Source: a virus. From it: a DNA stretch of 42,173 bases. Location of the stretch: positions 1-42,173 of IMG/VR virus record IMGVR_UViG_3300021432_000019. One strand, written 5' to 3'. Each line of letters opens with the position of its first letter. Positions within the stretch are counted from its first letter, which is position 1. Position numbers and translations under genes: made by a program. Of this stretch, positions 13,198-19,362 are shown piece by piece. The notes under the pieces were generated by a model that was not told the origin of the DNA, did no database searches, and saw only the letters and a program-made list of their open reading frames with translations.

Positions 13198-13323
13198 TTA
13201 AAACAATCCCAAAAAACTTTCAAACAAATTTGCAATGTTGTCAAGATTAGGCAAGACAACAAGCAATGTTACAAGAATTATAACAATTTCTTGCCGGGCT
13301 TCTAGTGATGTGTATTTTAGCAT
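13198..13323 (-). CDS. Small membrane peptide (41 aa)
   Basis: A hydrophobic helix (IVIILVTLLVVLPNL) follows a polar N-terminus (MLKYTSLEARQE). The ribosome site is weak, but the start lies within three bases of the preceding stop. The stop is seven bases before the tRNA 5' end. Confidence 0.5.
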   Translation of the reverse strand: MLKYTSLEARQEIVIILVTLLVVLPNLDNIANLFESFLGLF

Positions 13324-13324
13324 A

Positions 13325-13507
13325 TTAGATTGTTTTGACTTCTTGAATTAAGTTAATATTATATCCGCGCGCTTTAATATGTGCCAGGGCTACCTTAGTG
13401 ATATTTTCTGTACCTGCTATGGCTGCGAATTGCTCCGCTACCTTGCAAGCTGGCATGATTGTATCGAAACCGTGAACACGTTTCAATGTTACGTTAATTG
13501 TTTGCAT
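13325..13507 (-). CDS. Hypothetical protein (60 aa)
   Basis: ATG 13507 (MQTINVTLKRVHG) follows GGAGGAATA. The pattern is beta strand, then helix (ACKVAEQFAAIAG), then helix (TKVALAHIKARGYNI). The family is not recognised. Confidence 0.65.
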   Translation of the reverse strand: MQTINVTLKRVHGFDTIMPACKVAEQFAAIAGTENITKVALAHIKARGYNINLIQEVKTI

Positions 13508-13551
13508 TATTCCTCCGGGCAAATAGAAATAAAATCATCCTTGAAATGTTG

Positions 13552-14307
13552 TTAATAATTCTCGGCTTCAATGCGAGTGATGAAAAAATGGATTCCACCG
13601 GAACATTCTATTGTCCAATCTTCACCCCATTTATCACAATGTACAGTTTCACCAACTACATATGTAGTTTTACCATCATGTTGACTAATTCCCTCAGCAA
13701 CAATATTTCCTTGAATGTCGCAGACAGATAATACTTTAGCATACTCAGCACGGCATTTTCTCCCCATTGCATGACAACGTTTCGCAGAGGAGGGAATCAA
13801 AAGTTTTACAATAATATTGTCTCTACATTTTTTAAAACCTATAACGTCACCCTCATCAGGTAAGATACGTGTTTGTGCGATTAAAAGCGTTGCATTGATA
13901 GCACCGGACAAATTAGTACCGGACAAATTAGCACCGGACAAATTAGTACCGGACAAATCAGCACCGTACAAATTAGTACGGGACAAATTAGCACCGGACA
14001 AATTAGTACCGGACAAATCAGCACCGGACAAATTAGCACCGTACAAATTAGTACCGGACAAATCAGCACCGTACAAATTAGCACCGTACAAATTAGTACG
14101 GGACAAATCAGCACCGTACAAATTAGTACGGGACAAATTAGCACCGGACAAATTAGTACCGGACAAATCAGCACCGGACAAATTAGCACCGGACAAATTA
14201 GCACCGGCTGCTATAGCTGCAATTAATGTAAGAGCTACAGTATTTTTGCTAACATTGTGAGAGAAAATTACACTAGCATTAAAACGATGTTTGATTTCGA
14301 TCAGCAT
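13552..14307 (-). CDS. Pentapeptide-repeat protein with DUF5758-like C-terminus
   Basis: A 35-residue N-terminal part is followed by about 20 uninterrupted pentapeptides of the form A(N/D)LSG, with variants TNLSG, TNLYG and ADLSR. This makes a right-handed square beta-helix about 100 residues long. The C-terminal 95 residues (KCRAEYAKVLSVCDIQGNIV, then GGIHFFITRIEAENY) match my memory of the DUF5758 domain that follows pentapeptides in phage proteins. Some pentapeptide proteins mimic DNA and bind gyrase; whether this one does is unknown. The start is ATG 14307 (GGAT in front) rather than TTG 14319. Confidence 0.85.
   Translation of the reverse strand: MLIEIKHRFNASVIFSHNVSKNTVALTLIAAIAAGANLSGANLSGADLSGTNLSGANLSRTNLYGADLSRTNLYGANLYGADLSGTNLYGANLSGADLSGTNLSGANLSRTNLYGADLSGTNLSGANLSGTNLSGAINATLLIAQTRILPDEGDVIGFKKCRDNIIVKLLIPSSAKRCHAMGRKCRAEYAKVLSVCDIQGNIVAEGISQHDGKTTYVVGETVHCDKWGEDWTIECSGGIHFFITRIEAENY
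13901..14207. repeat. Twenty tandem 15-bp repeats coding the pentapeptides
   Basis: The 15-base unit GCACCGGACAAATTA, with a few recurrent variants (gtacc, gtacg, gtaca), repeats about 20 times. The near-identity at DNA level shows recent expansion or repeated conversion. Copy number could vary between isolates by slippage. It is a coding repeat, not a CRISPR. Confidence 0.9.
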
Positions 14308-14346
14308 TTTATTATCCAATAAGAATGTTATAAATAATTATGGACA

Positions 14347-14427
14347 AACAAGAAAGCTTTCAGATTAGCCCGTAACGTGAATTAAAAATCGGCATCCATG
14401 ATTTATAACCCTATTCGCTTTCTTGTT
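14347..14427 (-). promoter_or_regulatory. Structured leader of the pentapeptide gene
   Basis: AACAAGAAAGC (14347-14357) and GCTTTCTTGTT (14417-14427) are perfect 11-base complements 59 bp apart. They lie between the promoter (14463-14490) and the pentapeptide start, so the mRNA leader can close into a long stem. The enclosed region has further partial pairing. It might control translation or be a small RNA. No long gene fits here; the short frames lack ribosome sites. Confidence 0.45.
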
Positions 14428-14462
14428 CAACGCTTGCCGTAGTAAACGCCTTCCATGTACAC

Positions 14463-14490
14463 ATATTATCACATCCAAAAGATAATACAA
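14463..14490 (-). promoter_or_regulatory. Promoter for the pentapeptide gene
   Basis: On the minus strand TTGTAT (14485-14490), 16 bp, TAATAT (14463-14468), with GATAAT one step upstream as an alternative -10. The -35 context matches the promoter at 5799-5827. Confidence 0.6.
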
Positions 14491-14526
14491 GCTTTATTTC
14501 TACTAAGTGTAGAAATATTTTATACA

Positions 14527-14901
14527 TCAAGTTTTCAATGTCGCTTGCATAATCTCTTGCAACTCCTTCGCAATTTTCGTCTGTTCTGCCATCAACTCTT
14601 TGACTCGCTTGATTGTATCCTTGCCAGCCTTTGCTTTAGGCTTGATAGGTGTTACACTATTACGTGGCAGACGTTGGCGCAATACAATCTCCTTGCCTCC
14701 AAATGTCTCCTTGTAATCTGTTACCATACTTTCAATTTGCTTAGCTGTAGGAGTCTTGGTTGATTGGTAGTATTCCAGGCTTACCATAACTGGCTCTGAG
14801 CCTTTGCCATTCCATACCATCAGTTTATTACCCTTGAAGCTATCAGACAAGAAGATTGCAGGCTTACCCATCAGATCAGTGCGGCAAATAATGTTTTCCA
14901 T
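14527..14901 (-). CDS. Hypothetical protein (124 aa)
   Basis: A strong site (AAGGGGGACAATC) precedes the ATG. The N-terminal half may be a small beta domain (AIFLSDSFKGNKLMVWNGKG). A Lys/Pro linker (TPIKPKAKAGKD) leads to a C-terminal helix of about 30 residues (TIKRVKELMAEQTKIAKELQ) likely to form a coiled coil. The protein is basic. The family is not recognised. It is the only gene between the promoter at 14990 and the next promoter. Confidence 0.7.
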   Translation of the reverse strand: MENIICRTDLMGKPAIFLSDSFKGNKLMVWNGKGSEPVMVSLEYYQSTKTPTAKQIESMVTDYKETFGGKEIVLRQRLPRNSVTPIKPKAKAGKDTIKRVKELMAEQTKIAKELQEIMQATLKT

Positions 14902-14989
14902 GATTGTCCCCCTTAAAAAGAATTATAAATAAGTGTTTTAAAATAAATCATTTTGTGTTAGAGAAAATTAGGCTTGTCGCCTGATTCGT

Positions 14990-15018
14990 AATGTAGAACA
15001 AGTCATTAGCATAGTCAA
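14990..15018 (-). promoter_or_regulatory. Promoter for gene 14527-14901
   Basis: On the minus strand TTGACT (15013-15018), 17 bp, TACATT (14990-14995). Confidence 0.7.
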
Positions 15019-15120
15019 GGAAAAATTAAAAGGGCAAACGTAAAACAATGTAACAATTAATTTGTTATATAGGGAATTGAAATAAAGGTATTGTGCATAT
15101 ACAACAAATTTAAAATAAAT

Positions 15121-15148
15121 TTGACAGATGATTAAATATGTCTTATAG
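15121..15148 (+). promoter_or_regulatory. Orphan rightward promoter-like sequence
   Basis: TTGACA (15121-15126), 16 bp, TTATAG (15143-15148) on the plus strand, with a hairpin shortly after (15161-15173). No rightward gene follows, so it is either chance or makes a short or antisense RNA. Confidence 0.3.
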
Positions 15149-15215
15149 TGGATTCATTAGCGCTGCTTCAGCGGTTAATTAAGTAGAGGTATTGTCTATC
15201 GCTTATGCTCAAAAC

Positions 15216-15241
15216 AATAAATAAAAGCCGCTTTCGCGGCT
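15216..15241 (-). terminator. Terminator after gene 15247
   Basis: On the minus strand AGCCGC-GAAA-GCGGCT (15226-15241), a six-base stem with a GNRA loop, is followed by TTTATTTATT. It lies six bases after the last stop of the operon 16070-15247. Confidence 0.88.
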
Positions 15242-15246
15242 CTATA

Positions 15247-15453
15247 TTAGTATTGCTTTCTTAAGAATTTATCCGTATCATATCCAAAAATAGTTAATGG
15301 TTTTCCGGTAGCATAGTTTATTCCATTGTTGTATTTAGGATGATTAGGGTCACCGTCATCAAATATACCGGCTTTATGATGAGTACAAATTAACATATTT
15401 GATTCACGCATAGCTTGCTGGGCATACTTGTTTGGCAGATCGTAGGTTTTCAT
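15247..15453 (-). CDS. Hypothetical protein (68 aa)
   Basis: It begins MKTYDLPNKYAQQAMRESNM and has a His/Asp/Pro-rich centre (HHKAGIFDDGDPNHPKYNNG) typical of loops, then GKPLTIFGYDTDKFL. Two His and several Asp could bind metal, but the pattern is not a known site. It is coupled to the preceding gene and is the last gene before the terminator. Confidence 0.6.
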   Translation of the reverse strand: MKTYDLPNKYAQQAMRESNMLICTHHKAGIFDDGDPNHPKYNNGINYATGKPLTIFGYDTDKFLRKQY

Positions 15454-15695
15454 TTAACATACCCCTTCAATTGTTCATTAGTCAAACTGCGAGCAATGGT
15501 AGTGTCACACATCAACTCAGTTAAACTACCCTGGCCCATGAAAGAATGACTAACTAGATATTGCAAGTCTACAACTTCGCCAGCGTTATTTCGTGTAGTG
15601 TAAATGTCCAGGATAATATAATCTGTCAACTCTTTAGCCTTTGCATACCGCTTGCGTGAGAATGTCAGGCCGATTGGGAAACGTGGTGTATTCAT
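15450..15695 (-). CDS. Hypothetical protein (81 aa)
   Basis: The start follows AAGGATTTCAAA. The sequence FPIGLTFSRKRYAKAKELTD then DYIILDIYTTRNNAGEVVDL suggests a beta-rich small domain with a GEVVDLQYLV hairpin. A similar pattern (a charged strand with a turn reading NNAGEVV) is known to me in phage proteins without assigned function. It overlaps the next gene by four bases. Confidence 0.65.
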   Translation of the reverse strand: MNTPRFPIGLTFSRKRYAKAKELTDYIILDIYTTRNNAGEVVDLQYLVSHSFMGQGSLTELMCDTTIARSLTNEQLKGYVK

Positions 15696-15859
15696 TTTGA
15701 AATCCTTGGTTTATTTACAGATAGTTTAAATTCTATGTGCGGCTCATCTTTACTGAATACATCTAGCCATTGTTTAGCAGTCTCAGAACAGCATTCCCGT
15801 TCTATGTGCCAGCGCCAGCCATATGCACTATCAAAACGTTTTGACCATAGTTTAATCAT
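15692..15859 (-). CDS. Hypothetical protein (55 aa)
   Basis: ATG 15859 (MIKLWSKRFDSAYGWRWHIE) follows GAGGAGC, which itself overlaps the stop of the preceding gene. Longer frames through the neighbour are rejected. The protein is Trp-rich with one helix (SETAKQWLDVFSKD). No family is recognised. Confidence 0.55.
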   Translation of the reverse strand: MIKLWSKRFDSAYGWRWHIERECCSETAKQWLDVFSKDEPHIEFKLSVNKPRISK

Positions 15860-15872
15860 TTTTGAAAGCTCC

Positions 15873-16070
15873 TCAATTACGCGGTAGGATTGTATGAAGT
15901 TTTCCAGATGCATCATATATAGCGGTGAAATTATATTTGTCTTGAATAATCTTGCCCCATTTAACGGCATCTACAATACTATAGAATCCACCAGCGCAAG
16001 GATTTAGAGTAGTGTTGATATCCTGAATTATGCCAGATGTACGGTGTACAAAGAATTGAAAATTATGCAT
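15873..16070 (-). CDS. Hypothetical protein (65 aa)
   Basis: AGGGAATCAAG precedes the ATG. The protein has a beta start (NFQFFVHRTSG), a turn with NPCAGGFYS, a helix (IVDAVKWGKIIQDKY) and a terminal hairpin (FTAIYDASGKLHTIL). This beta-alpha-beta outline suits a small soluble fold. It is the first gene after the promoter at 16098. Confidence 0.6.
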   Translation of the reverse strand: MHNFQFFVHRTSGIIQDINTTLNPCAGGFYSIVDAVKWGKIIQDKYNFTAIYDASGKLHTILPRN

Positions 16071-16097
16071 CTTGATTCCCCTATGTAAGAGCCTCCA

Positions 16098-16125
16098 TTA
16101 TTACACTTAATACCCATATTTGCAA
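16098..16125 (-). promoter_or_regulatory. Promoter of the operon 16070-15247
   Basis: On the minus strand TTGCAA (16120-16125), 16 bp, TAATAA (16098-16103); a shift by one base gives AATAAT with 17 bp. Confidence 0.65.
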
Positions 16126-16160
16126 GCCTATCTTGTAAAAATATATTTTCTTAATCTTAT

Positions 16161-16275
16161 TGCTCACCATCCGGCATTATGCTAGTCTGAAAGATGGAAG
16201 CAATCCGCTTTGGCATTGCTGCATCTGTTCGCCTGAGACATTCTCAGAGCGGATAAGGAGACTTATTGCTTGAAC
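16161..16275. ncRNA. Possible structured RNA
   Basis: Several arms can pair: CCATC (16167-16171) with GATGG (16193-16197); AAGCAAT (16198-16204) with ATTGCTT (16265-16271); ATCCGCT (16203-16209) with AGCGGAT (16248-16254); CTGAG-ACATT-CTCAG (16233-16247); and ATAAG-GAGA-CTTAT (16253-16266). The nesting resembles a multi-branch RNA. Base pairing reads equally on both strands, and no clear promoter or terminator settles the strand. It is not a tRNA. Confidence 0.35.
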
Positions 16276-16282
16276 ATTTATT

Positions 16283-16363
16283 CTATATACCTATCAGTAA
16301 TAAAGGAGTGTAAATTAAATACATAATTATATGTAGGATGCCCCACATCAAATTTCTATTCAT
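16283..16363 (-). CDS. Doubtful small membrane peptide (26 aa)
   Basis: MNRNLMWGILHIIMYLIYTP plus LLLIGI would be one hydrophobic helix. The start overlaps the stop of a 13-codon frame (16360-16401) as ATGA, and that frame has AGGGAG upstream. There is no direct ribosome site, so support comes only from the coupled layout. Confidence 0.25.
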   Translation of the reverse strand: MNRNLMWGILHIIMYLIYTPLLLIGI

Positions 16364-16417
16364 AATCGGATAGAGAGTAGGTATTCTATTGTCAGACACA
16401 TATATGTTAGCACTCCC

Positions 16418-16510
16418 TTACAGACAAATGGATACATTTCTATGCAAATGCGTATAGTGTATCTGTGTAGCAACATTCTGAGAGGGGATGAGAAATTGAC
16501 CTCTTGGCAT
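16418..16510 (-). CDS. Very small hypothetical protein (30 aa)
   Basis: The frame is short, but the ribosome site is excellent (GGGAGGGGC about eight bases before the ATG). The peptide starts MPRGQFLIPSQNVATQIHYT. No family is recognised. Confidence 0.4.
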   Translation of the reverse strand: MPRGQFLIPSQNVATQIHYTHLHRNVSICL

Positions 16511-16600
16511 TCCAAGCCCCTCCCTAGTGATTCAACAGGAATTGAAAAGTGATTGGGGAATTTTCATAAATATGTTACAGCTTTCTTTGGGACTTTTAGT

Positions 16601-16918
16601 TTAGAATTTAATCCGCAATCCTCCGTTAACAAAATCTATCTGTTTTGCATTAGGATATTTTAAAGCAGCCTCACCAATAATTTTAGAGTGACCAAATTTT
16701 AACTCACCTTCTACTTTCAGACGCATGGCATATTCTTCATCAGATTCATAATCTTGCCAACAAACATCAAATTCTCCAACTGTGTCAGTATCAAAATTCA
16801 TATACGCTTGAGGATACTTATCATAAAGCATCTGTAATGTTTCTAGTGCCTCTTTAAGAGTCATATTCGATATATCGTGATAGCCTTCAGACCATTTAGT
16901 AATAATTTTCTTTGTCAT
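16601..16918 (-). CDS. Acidic hypothetical protein (105 aa)
   Basis: AAGGAGAAAAGAA precedes the ATG. The N-terminal third (ISNMTLKEALETLQMLYDKY) is a helix with a conserved-looking LKEAL pattern. An acidic middle follows (NFDTDTVGEFDVCWQDYESDEEY), then a KIIGEAALKYPNAKQ helix. The DYESDEEY segment resembles small phage proteins whose role is unknown. Confidence 0.65.
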   Translation of the reverse strand: MTKKIITKWSEGYHDISNMTLKEALETLQMLYDKYPQAYMNFDTDTVGEFDVCWQDYESDEEYAMRLKVEGELKFGHSKIIGEAALKYPNAKQIDFVNGGLRIKF

Positions 16919-17046
16919 TTCTTTTCTCCTTTAGGGTAGCATTCTGCGAACACTACAAAATCATTACCATTGAATTGTTTTCTATAATTATCTCTAGCAC
17001 TAAGACAAGAATTCCTATCATCAAAGTATATAGTAGTAGTTGTCAT
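16915..17046 (-). CDS. Small hypothetical protein (43 aa)
   Basis: The protein-like part starts MTTTTIYFDDRNSCLSARDN and ends with a FVVFAEC strand, an alpha/beta outline. Alternative starts are 17094 and 17127, but none has a good ribosome site and the added residues look like an accidental hydrophobic stretch. It overlaps the next gene by four bases. Confidence 0.5.
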   Translation of the reverse strand: MTTTTIYFDDRNSCLSARDNYRKQFNGNDFVVFAECYPKGEKK

Positions 17047-17098
17047 ATGACTAGAGTGCCGTACATATATTGTTAGAATAAGAATATATGGCATACGT

Positions 17099-17341
17099 TT
17101 ACGTATGATACCAGTTTGGCACAACAAACGAAGGCTTAGACGGCTGCAACATCATGCAGAAGCCTTTTAGGTCAGCTTTATAAGTTTCATAGTCATCTGA
17201 ATATTCTACATACCTCTGAAGCTTTCCACATAAATCAGCCCAAGTACAAATACCTTTAATTAGTATAATACTACCATCCCTACGAGTAAGCATCTTGTTT
17301 GATCTGTAAGCCTCACAAACAAACTCATATTTATCTTGCAT
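17099..17341 (-). CDS. Hypothetical protein (80 aa)
   Basis: AAGGAAATAAAT precedes the ATG. A beta start (KYEFVCEAYRSN) is followed by GSIILIKGICTWADLCGKLQ, a strand then a helix, and an aromatic acidic helix (YVEYSDDYETYKADLKGF). Several Cys residues are scattered without a motif. It is not recognised. Confidence 0.65.
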   Translation of the reverse strand: MQDKYEFVCEAYRSNKMLTRRDGSIILIKGICTWADLCGKLQRYVEYSDDYETYKADLKGFCMMLQPSKPSFVVPNWYHT

Positions 17342-17360
17342 ATTTATTTCCTTCCCTTTA

Positions 17361-17397
17361 AAAATCGGATGACTTGAAAATTATGGATAAAGTCATC
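17361..17397 (-). terminator. Terminator or attenuator between genes 17435 and 17341
   Basis: On the minus strand GATGACTT (complement of 17390-17397) pairs with AAGTCATC (complement of 17368-17375) over a 14-base loop, then CGATTTTT. Genes on both sides point the same way, so it may reduce rather than end transcription. Confidence 0.6.
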
Positions 17398-17434
17398 TGA
17401 AAAACCAAAGTATATAAAATCCCTAAAATATCTC

Positions 17435-17614
17435 CTACAAGTATTGTACTAAAGTATCTTTTCTCTCGTAGCGTTTCATTATTTCAATAGCCTCTTTAGC
17501 ATATTCTGCACTTATACACCTTATATTCATAACACTCCAGAAAAAGAAGAACCTACGTTCCCATATATAATAGACATTATTCCTTTTAGTGATTTTATAT
17601 TTTGGTGTAAACAT
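17435..17614 (-). CDS. Basic hypothetical protein (59 aa)
   Basis: AGGAGATAACTAGT precedes the ATG. The protein is basic with an aromatic patch (VYYIWERRFFFFWSVMNIRC) and a C-terminal helix (AEYAKEAIEIMKRYER). It ends at the hairpin near 17361-17397. No family is recognised. Confidence 0.55.
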   Translation of the reverse strand: MFTPKYKITKRNNVYYIWERRFFFFWSVMNIRCISAEYAKEAIEIMKRYERKDTLVQYL

Positions 17615-17615
17615 A

Positions 17616-17789
17616 CTAGTTATCTCCTACAATAATTACATCAGCCCAAGCAGCAAAATGTACAACATCTCCTGCTTCATTTTTACAATAGCTATACATG
17701 CCGTCTATATGACAGAATTTATAAGGCTGCTTAGACTCGTCAGAGGATAAGTATATCATCGTATTTCTTGGTACATCGTATAATTTCAT
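17616..17789 (-). CDS. Hypothetical protein (57 aa)
   Basis: TAAGGAGATGTG precedes the ATG. The protein starts MKLYDVPRNTMIYLSSDESK and has a HIDGMYSYC turn and a terminal strand (DVIIV). The pattern, a small beta domain ending AAWADVIIV, is reminiscent of short phage beta proteins. It is not assigned. Confidence 0.6.
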   Translation of the reverse strand: MKLYDVPRNTMIYLSSDESKQPYKFCHIDGMYSYCKNEAGDVVHFAAWADVIIVGDN

Positions 17790-17798
17790 CACATCTCC

Positions 17799-17960
17799 TT
17801 AATATAAATATTCAGTACAAACTTCTTCATTCATCATAACCATCACTAGCAATGCAAATATGCTAAAGAATATTCCTCCTCCAATATCTCCTAATCCGAA
17901 TAGATACATAGAAGAGAATAGTAGAGCATGTGATGATAGCAGTAGGTAAAAGTCTTTCAT
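17799..17960 (-). CDS. Small membrane protein (53 aa)
   Basis: Two hydrophobic helices (FYLLLSSHALLFSSMYLFGL and GIFFSIFALLVMVMM) are separated by a Gly/Asp turn. The C-terminus is acidic (NEEVCTEY). The ribosome site is AGGAAATCAA, and the start overlaps the preceding stop as ATGA. Confidence 0.6.
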   Translation of the reverse strand: MKDFYLLLSSHALLFSSMYLFGLGDIGGGIFFSIFALLVMVMMNEEVCTEYLY

Positions 17961-18277
17961 TTGATTTCCTTACATAGAGCGCAAGCTTGTGTTAGACAAT
18001 CTGCACAGACATTCGCTGTCATACTTTCGTAATCAGGTTCTTGGCCTAGCTGAACAACTACATCACAATCTTCACAGCATTCGTGACATAACAAAGATGT
18101 CCATGAGTTATTTCCAATAATATCATTAACGTCTTCCTTTGCGCATGTCTCAGGATCAAGAGTGGATAATTTATTTGCTACATCTAGCCACTTATTTTGA
18201 TATTTGCTCGATGAATAATTTTTTATAAATGACCTTATACCATTCCTTATGACATCTCTTCGCGTAATTAGTACCAT
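17957..18277 (-). CDS. Cys-rich zinc-binding protein (106 aa)
   Basis: ATG 18277 (MVLITRRDVIRNG) follows AGGAGAGAATTTG. The first half is helical (SFIKNYSSSKYQNKWLDVAN). The second half has CHECCEDCDVVVQLGQEPDY, then CADCLTQACALCK. Paired CxxC motifs around a VVVQLG strand suggest a zinc ribbon; I recall similar ends in phage proteins, with no known role. It is the first gene of the leftward run after the promoter at 18311. Confidence 0.75.
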   Translation of the reverse strand: MVLITRRDVIRNGIRSFIKNYSSSKYQNKWLDVANKLSTLDPETCAKEDVNDIIGNNSWTSLLCHECCEDCDVVVQLGQEPDYESMTANVCADCLTQACALCKEIK

Positions 18278-18310
18278 CAAATTCTCTCCTAAATTATTAA
18301 CGACAACAGG

Positions 18311-18338
18311 ATGATAACACAAATTTAAAATCGTGCAA
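18311..18338 (-). promoter_or_regulatory. Leftward promoter at the 18.3-kb divide
   Basis: On the minus strand TTGCAC (18333-18338), 16 bp, TATCAT (18311-18316). It is back to back with the rightward promoter at 18362. Confidence 0.7.
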
Positions 18339-18361
18339 GAGAAATGTTTAAAAATATTTTA

Positions 18362-18389
18362 TTGACTTTTATTTTAATCAGAGTAGTAT
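18362..18389 (+). promoter_or_regulatory. Rightward promoter at the 18.3-kb divide
   Basis: TTGACT (18362-18367), 16 bp, TAGTAT (18384-18389). It is about 45 bp before the start at 18433 and opens the large rightward set. Confidence 0.65.
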
Positions 18390-18432
18390 AGGTAATACAG
18401 CTATGTGGCTGACTAACGTTTAGGAGAATAAC

Positions 18433-18642
18433 ATGGATATTTTTGTACTTGTACTATATTTAGGACTTGCAGCGGTGACTACGCCACCTAGCCATTCCTT
18501 TGCCTTTGTGTCTGAACATAAAACATTAGTTAGCTGTGCAACGGCTATAGAGAAAGTTAAAGCTGACCCAGATGTGAGTGATAAAATCAAAGCTAATATT
18601 GGGTGTTTTAGGCTTCATATCGAAGCTACGAAAGATGCTTAA
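18433..18642 (+). CDS. Small exported or membrane-anchored protein (69 aa)
   Basis: AGGAGAATAAC precedes the ATG. The N-terminus (MDIFVLVLYLGLAAVTTPPS) is hydrophobic and could be a signal anchor, although the positive charge normally before it is missing. The remainder (SEHKTLVSCATAIEKVKADP) is a soluble helix with two Cys. No family is recognised. Confidence 0.65.
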   Translation: MDIFVLVLYLGLAAVTTPPSHSFAFVSEHKTLVSCATAIEKVKADPDVSDKIKANIGCFRLHIEATKDA

Positions 18643-18648
18643 TTGTGC

Positions 18649-18677
18649 TTGACAAATCAAAATAATCTGTATATGAT
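18649..18677 (+). promoter_or_regulatory. Sigma70-type promoter, rightward
   Basis: TTGACA (18649-18654), 17 bp, TATGAT (18672-18677), about 30 bp before the ATG at 18709. Confidence 0.75.
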
Positions 18678-18708
18678 GATTACAAACTAAATTTTAAAGG
18701 AATTTTAA

Positions 18709-19362
18709 ATGAAAATCATTGGAAAACATAAAGATTATTTTGATCATCTTGTTTATCAATATGGCGTTGATGAGAAACTTATTCTTGATAGAAGAGGTAT
18801 AGGTGAGTTTAAAGAAGATTATATTAATAAAGTTGTAGGTTATTATACAGGTACAACAATAAAACGAGACAATGCTCATGAATTTCCAAGGTCAGGTTTG
18901 TACACTGAAGGAATTACATCTAGAGAAGTTACAGAATATCTTGTTGTGAATGGAAGAGGGTATCCTCTCATTAGCAAATATTTTGGACTAAATGCGTTTG
19001 GTGGATATTTACTAGCTACTGAGTTTAATTGTGTTGTCCACAAAAAGTATGTTTATCGTACTATCTATCAACATGGAACATTGTTGGAAGAGTTTATTAA
19101 TATTTCTAAACAGCTAAACAGGCATGCGTTTATTATAGGGTACAGGCATGGAGATTATTGGGCTGTAGTGGGGGATTATAAAAACCTTGCAGAAATTGGA
19201 TTGTCTTCTATAATAAGTCCACAAGAAATGTATCTACAAACTGTGGACTTCGTTTCTGAACATCTGACAAAGAAGGTTGAAGTGGAAGTGATACAGGATA
19301 ATAAGCAGAAAATAGTGAGTCATGGGTTTGACTTGAAAACATCTTTTAGGGGAAGTAAATGA
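18709..19362 (+). CDS. Conserved hypothetical protein (217 aa)
   Basis: The start MKIIGKHKDYFDHLVYQYGV, then DEKLILDRR, matches a conserved phage and bacterial protein I remember only as hypothetical (MKI-x-x-KxKDYYDyl...YGxDEkvvydR). Later segments (VNGRGYPLISKYFG and FIIGYRHGDYWAVVGDYKNL) look like an alpha/beta domain. No catalytic motif is clear. AAAGGAATTTTAA precedes the ATG. It overlaps the next gene by four bases. Confidence 0.75.
   Translation: MKIIGKHKDYFDHLVYQYGVDEKLILDRRGIGEFKEDYINKVVGYYTGTTIKRDNAHEFPRSGLYTEGITSREVTEYLVVNGRGYPLISKYFGLNAFGGYLLATEFNCVVHKKYVYRTIYQHGTLLEEFINISKQLNRHAFIIGYRHGDYWAVVGDYKNLAEIGLSSIISPQEMYLQTVDFVSEHLTKKVEVEVIQDNKQKIVSHGFDLKTSFRGSK

Larger units (their letters stand above)
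14902..15215. other. Gap with a leftward promoter and AT-rich sequence
   Basis: No gene is supported. It holds the promoter for 14527-14901, a rightward promoter-like pair (15121-15148), a small hairpin CGCTG-CTT-CAGCG (15161-15173), and near-repeats of AGGTATTGT at 15091 and 15187. Confidence 0.5.

Noticed and set aside
13901-14207. CRISPR-like array of short repeats
   Set aside because: The 15-bp units are contiguous, with no spacers, and encode A(N/D)LSG pentapeptides in one long frame.
13817-14260. Long open frames antisense and out of frame to the pentapeptide gene
   Set aside because: They arise because a 15-bp repeat stays open in several frames; they are low-complexity and lack ribosome sites.
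14455-14763. 102-codon rightward frame
   Set aside because: It is antisense to the well-supported gene at 14527-14901 and overlaps a leftward promoter.
16161-16275. tRNA or tRNA-like gene
   Set aside because: The arms do not give a seven-base acceptor, a seven-base anticodon loop or a T-loop in the right order.
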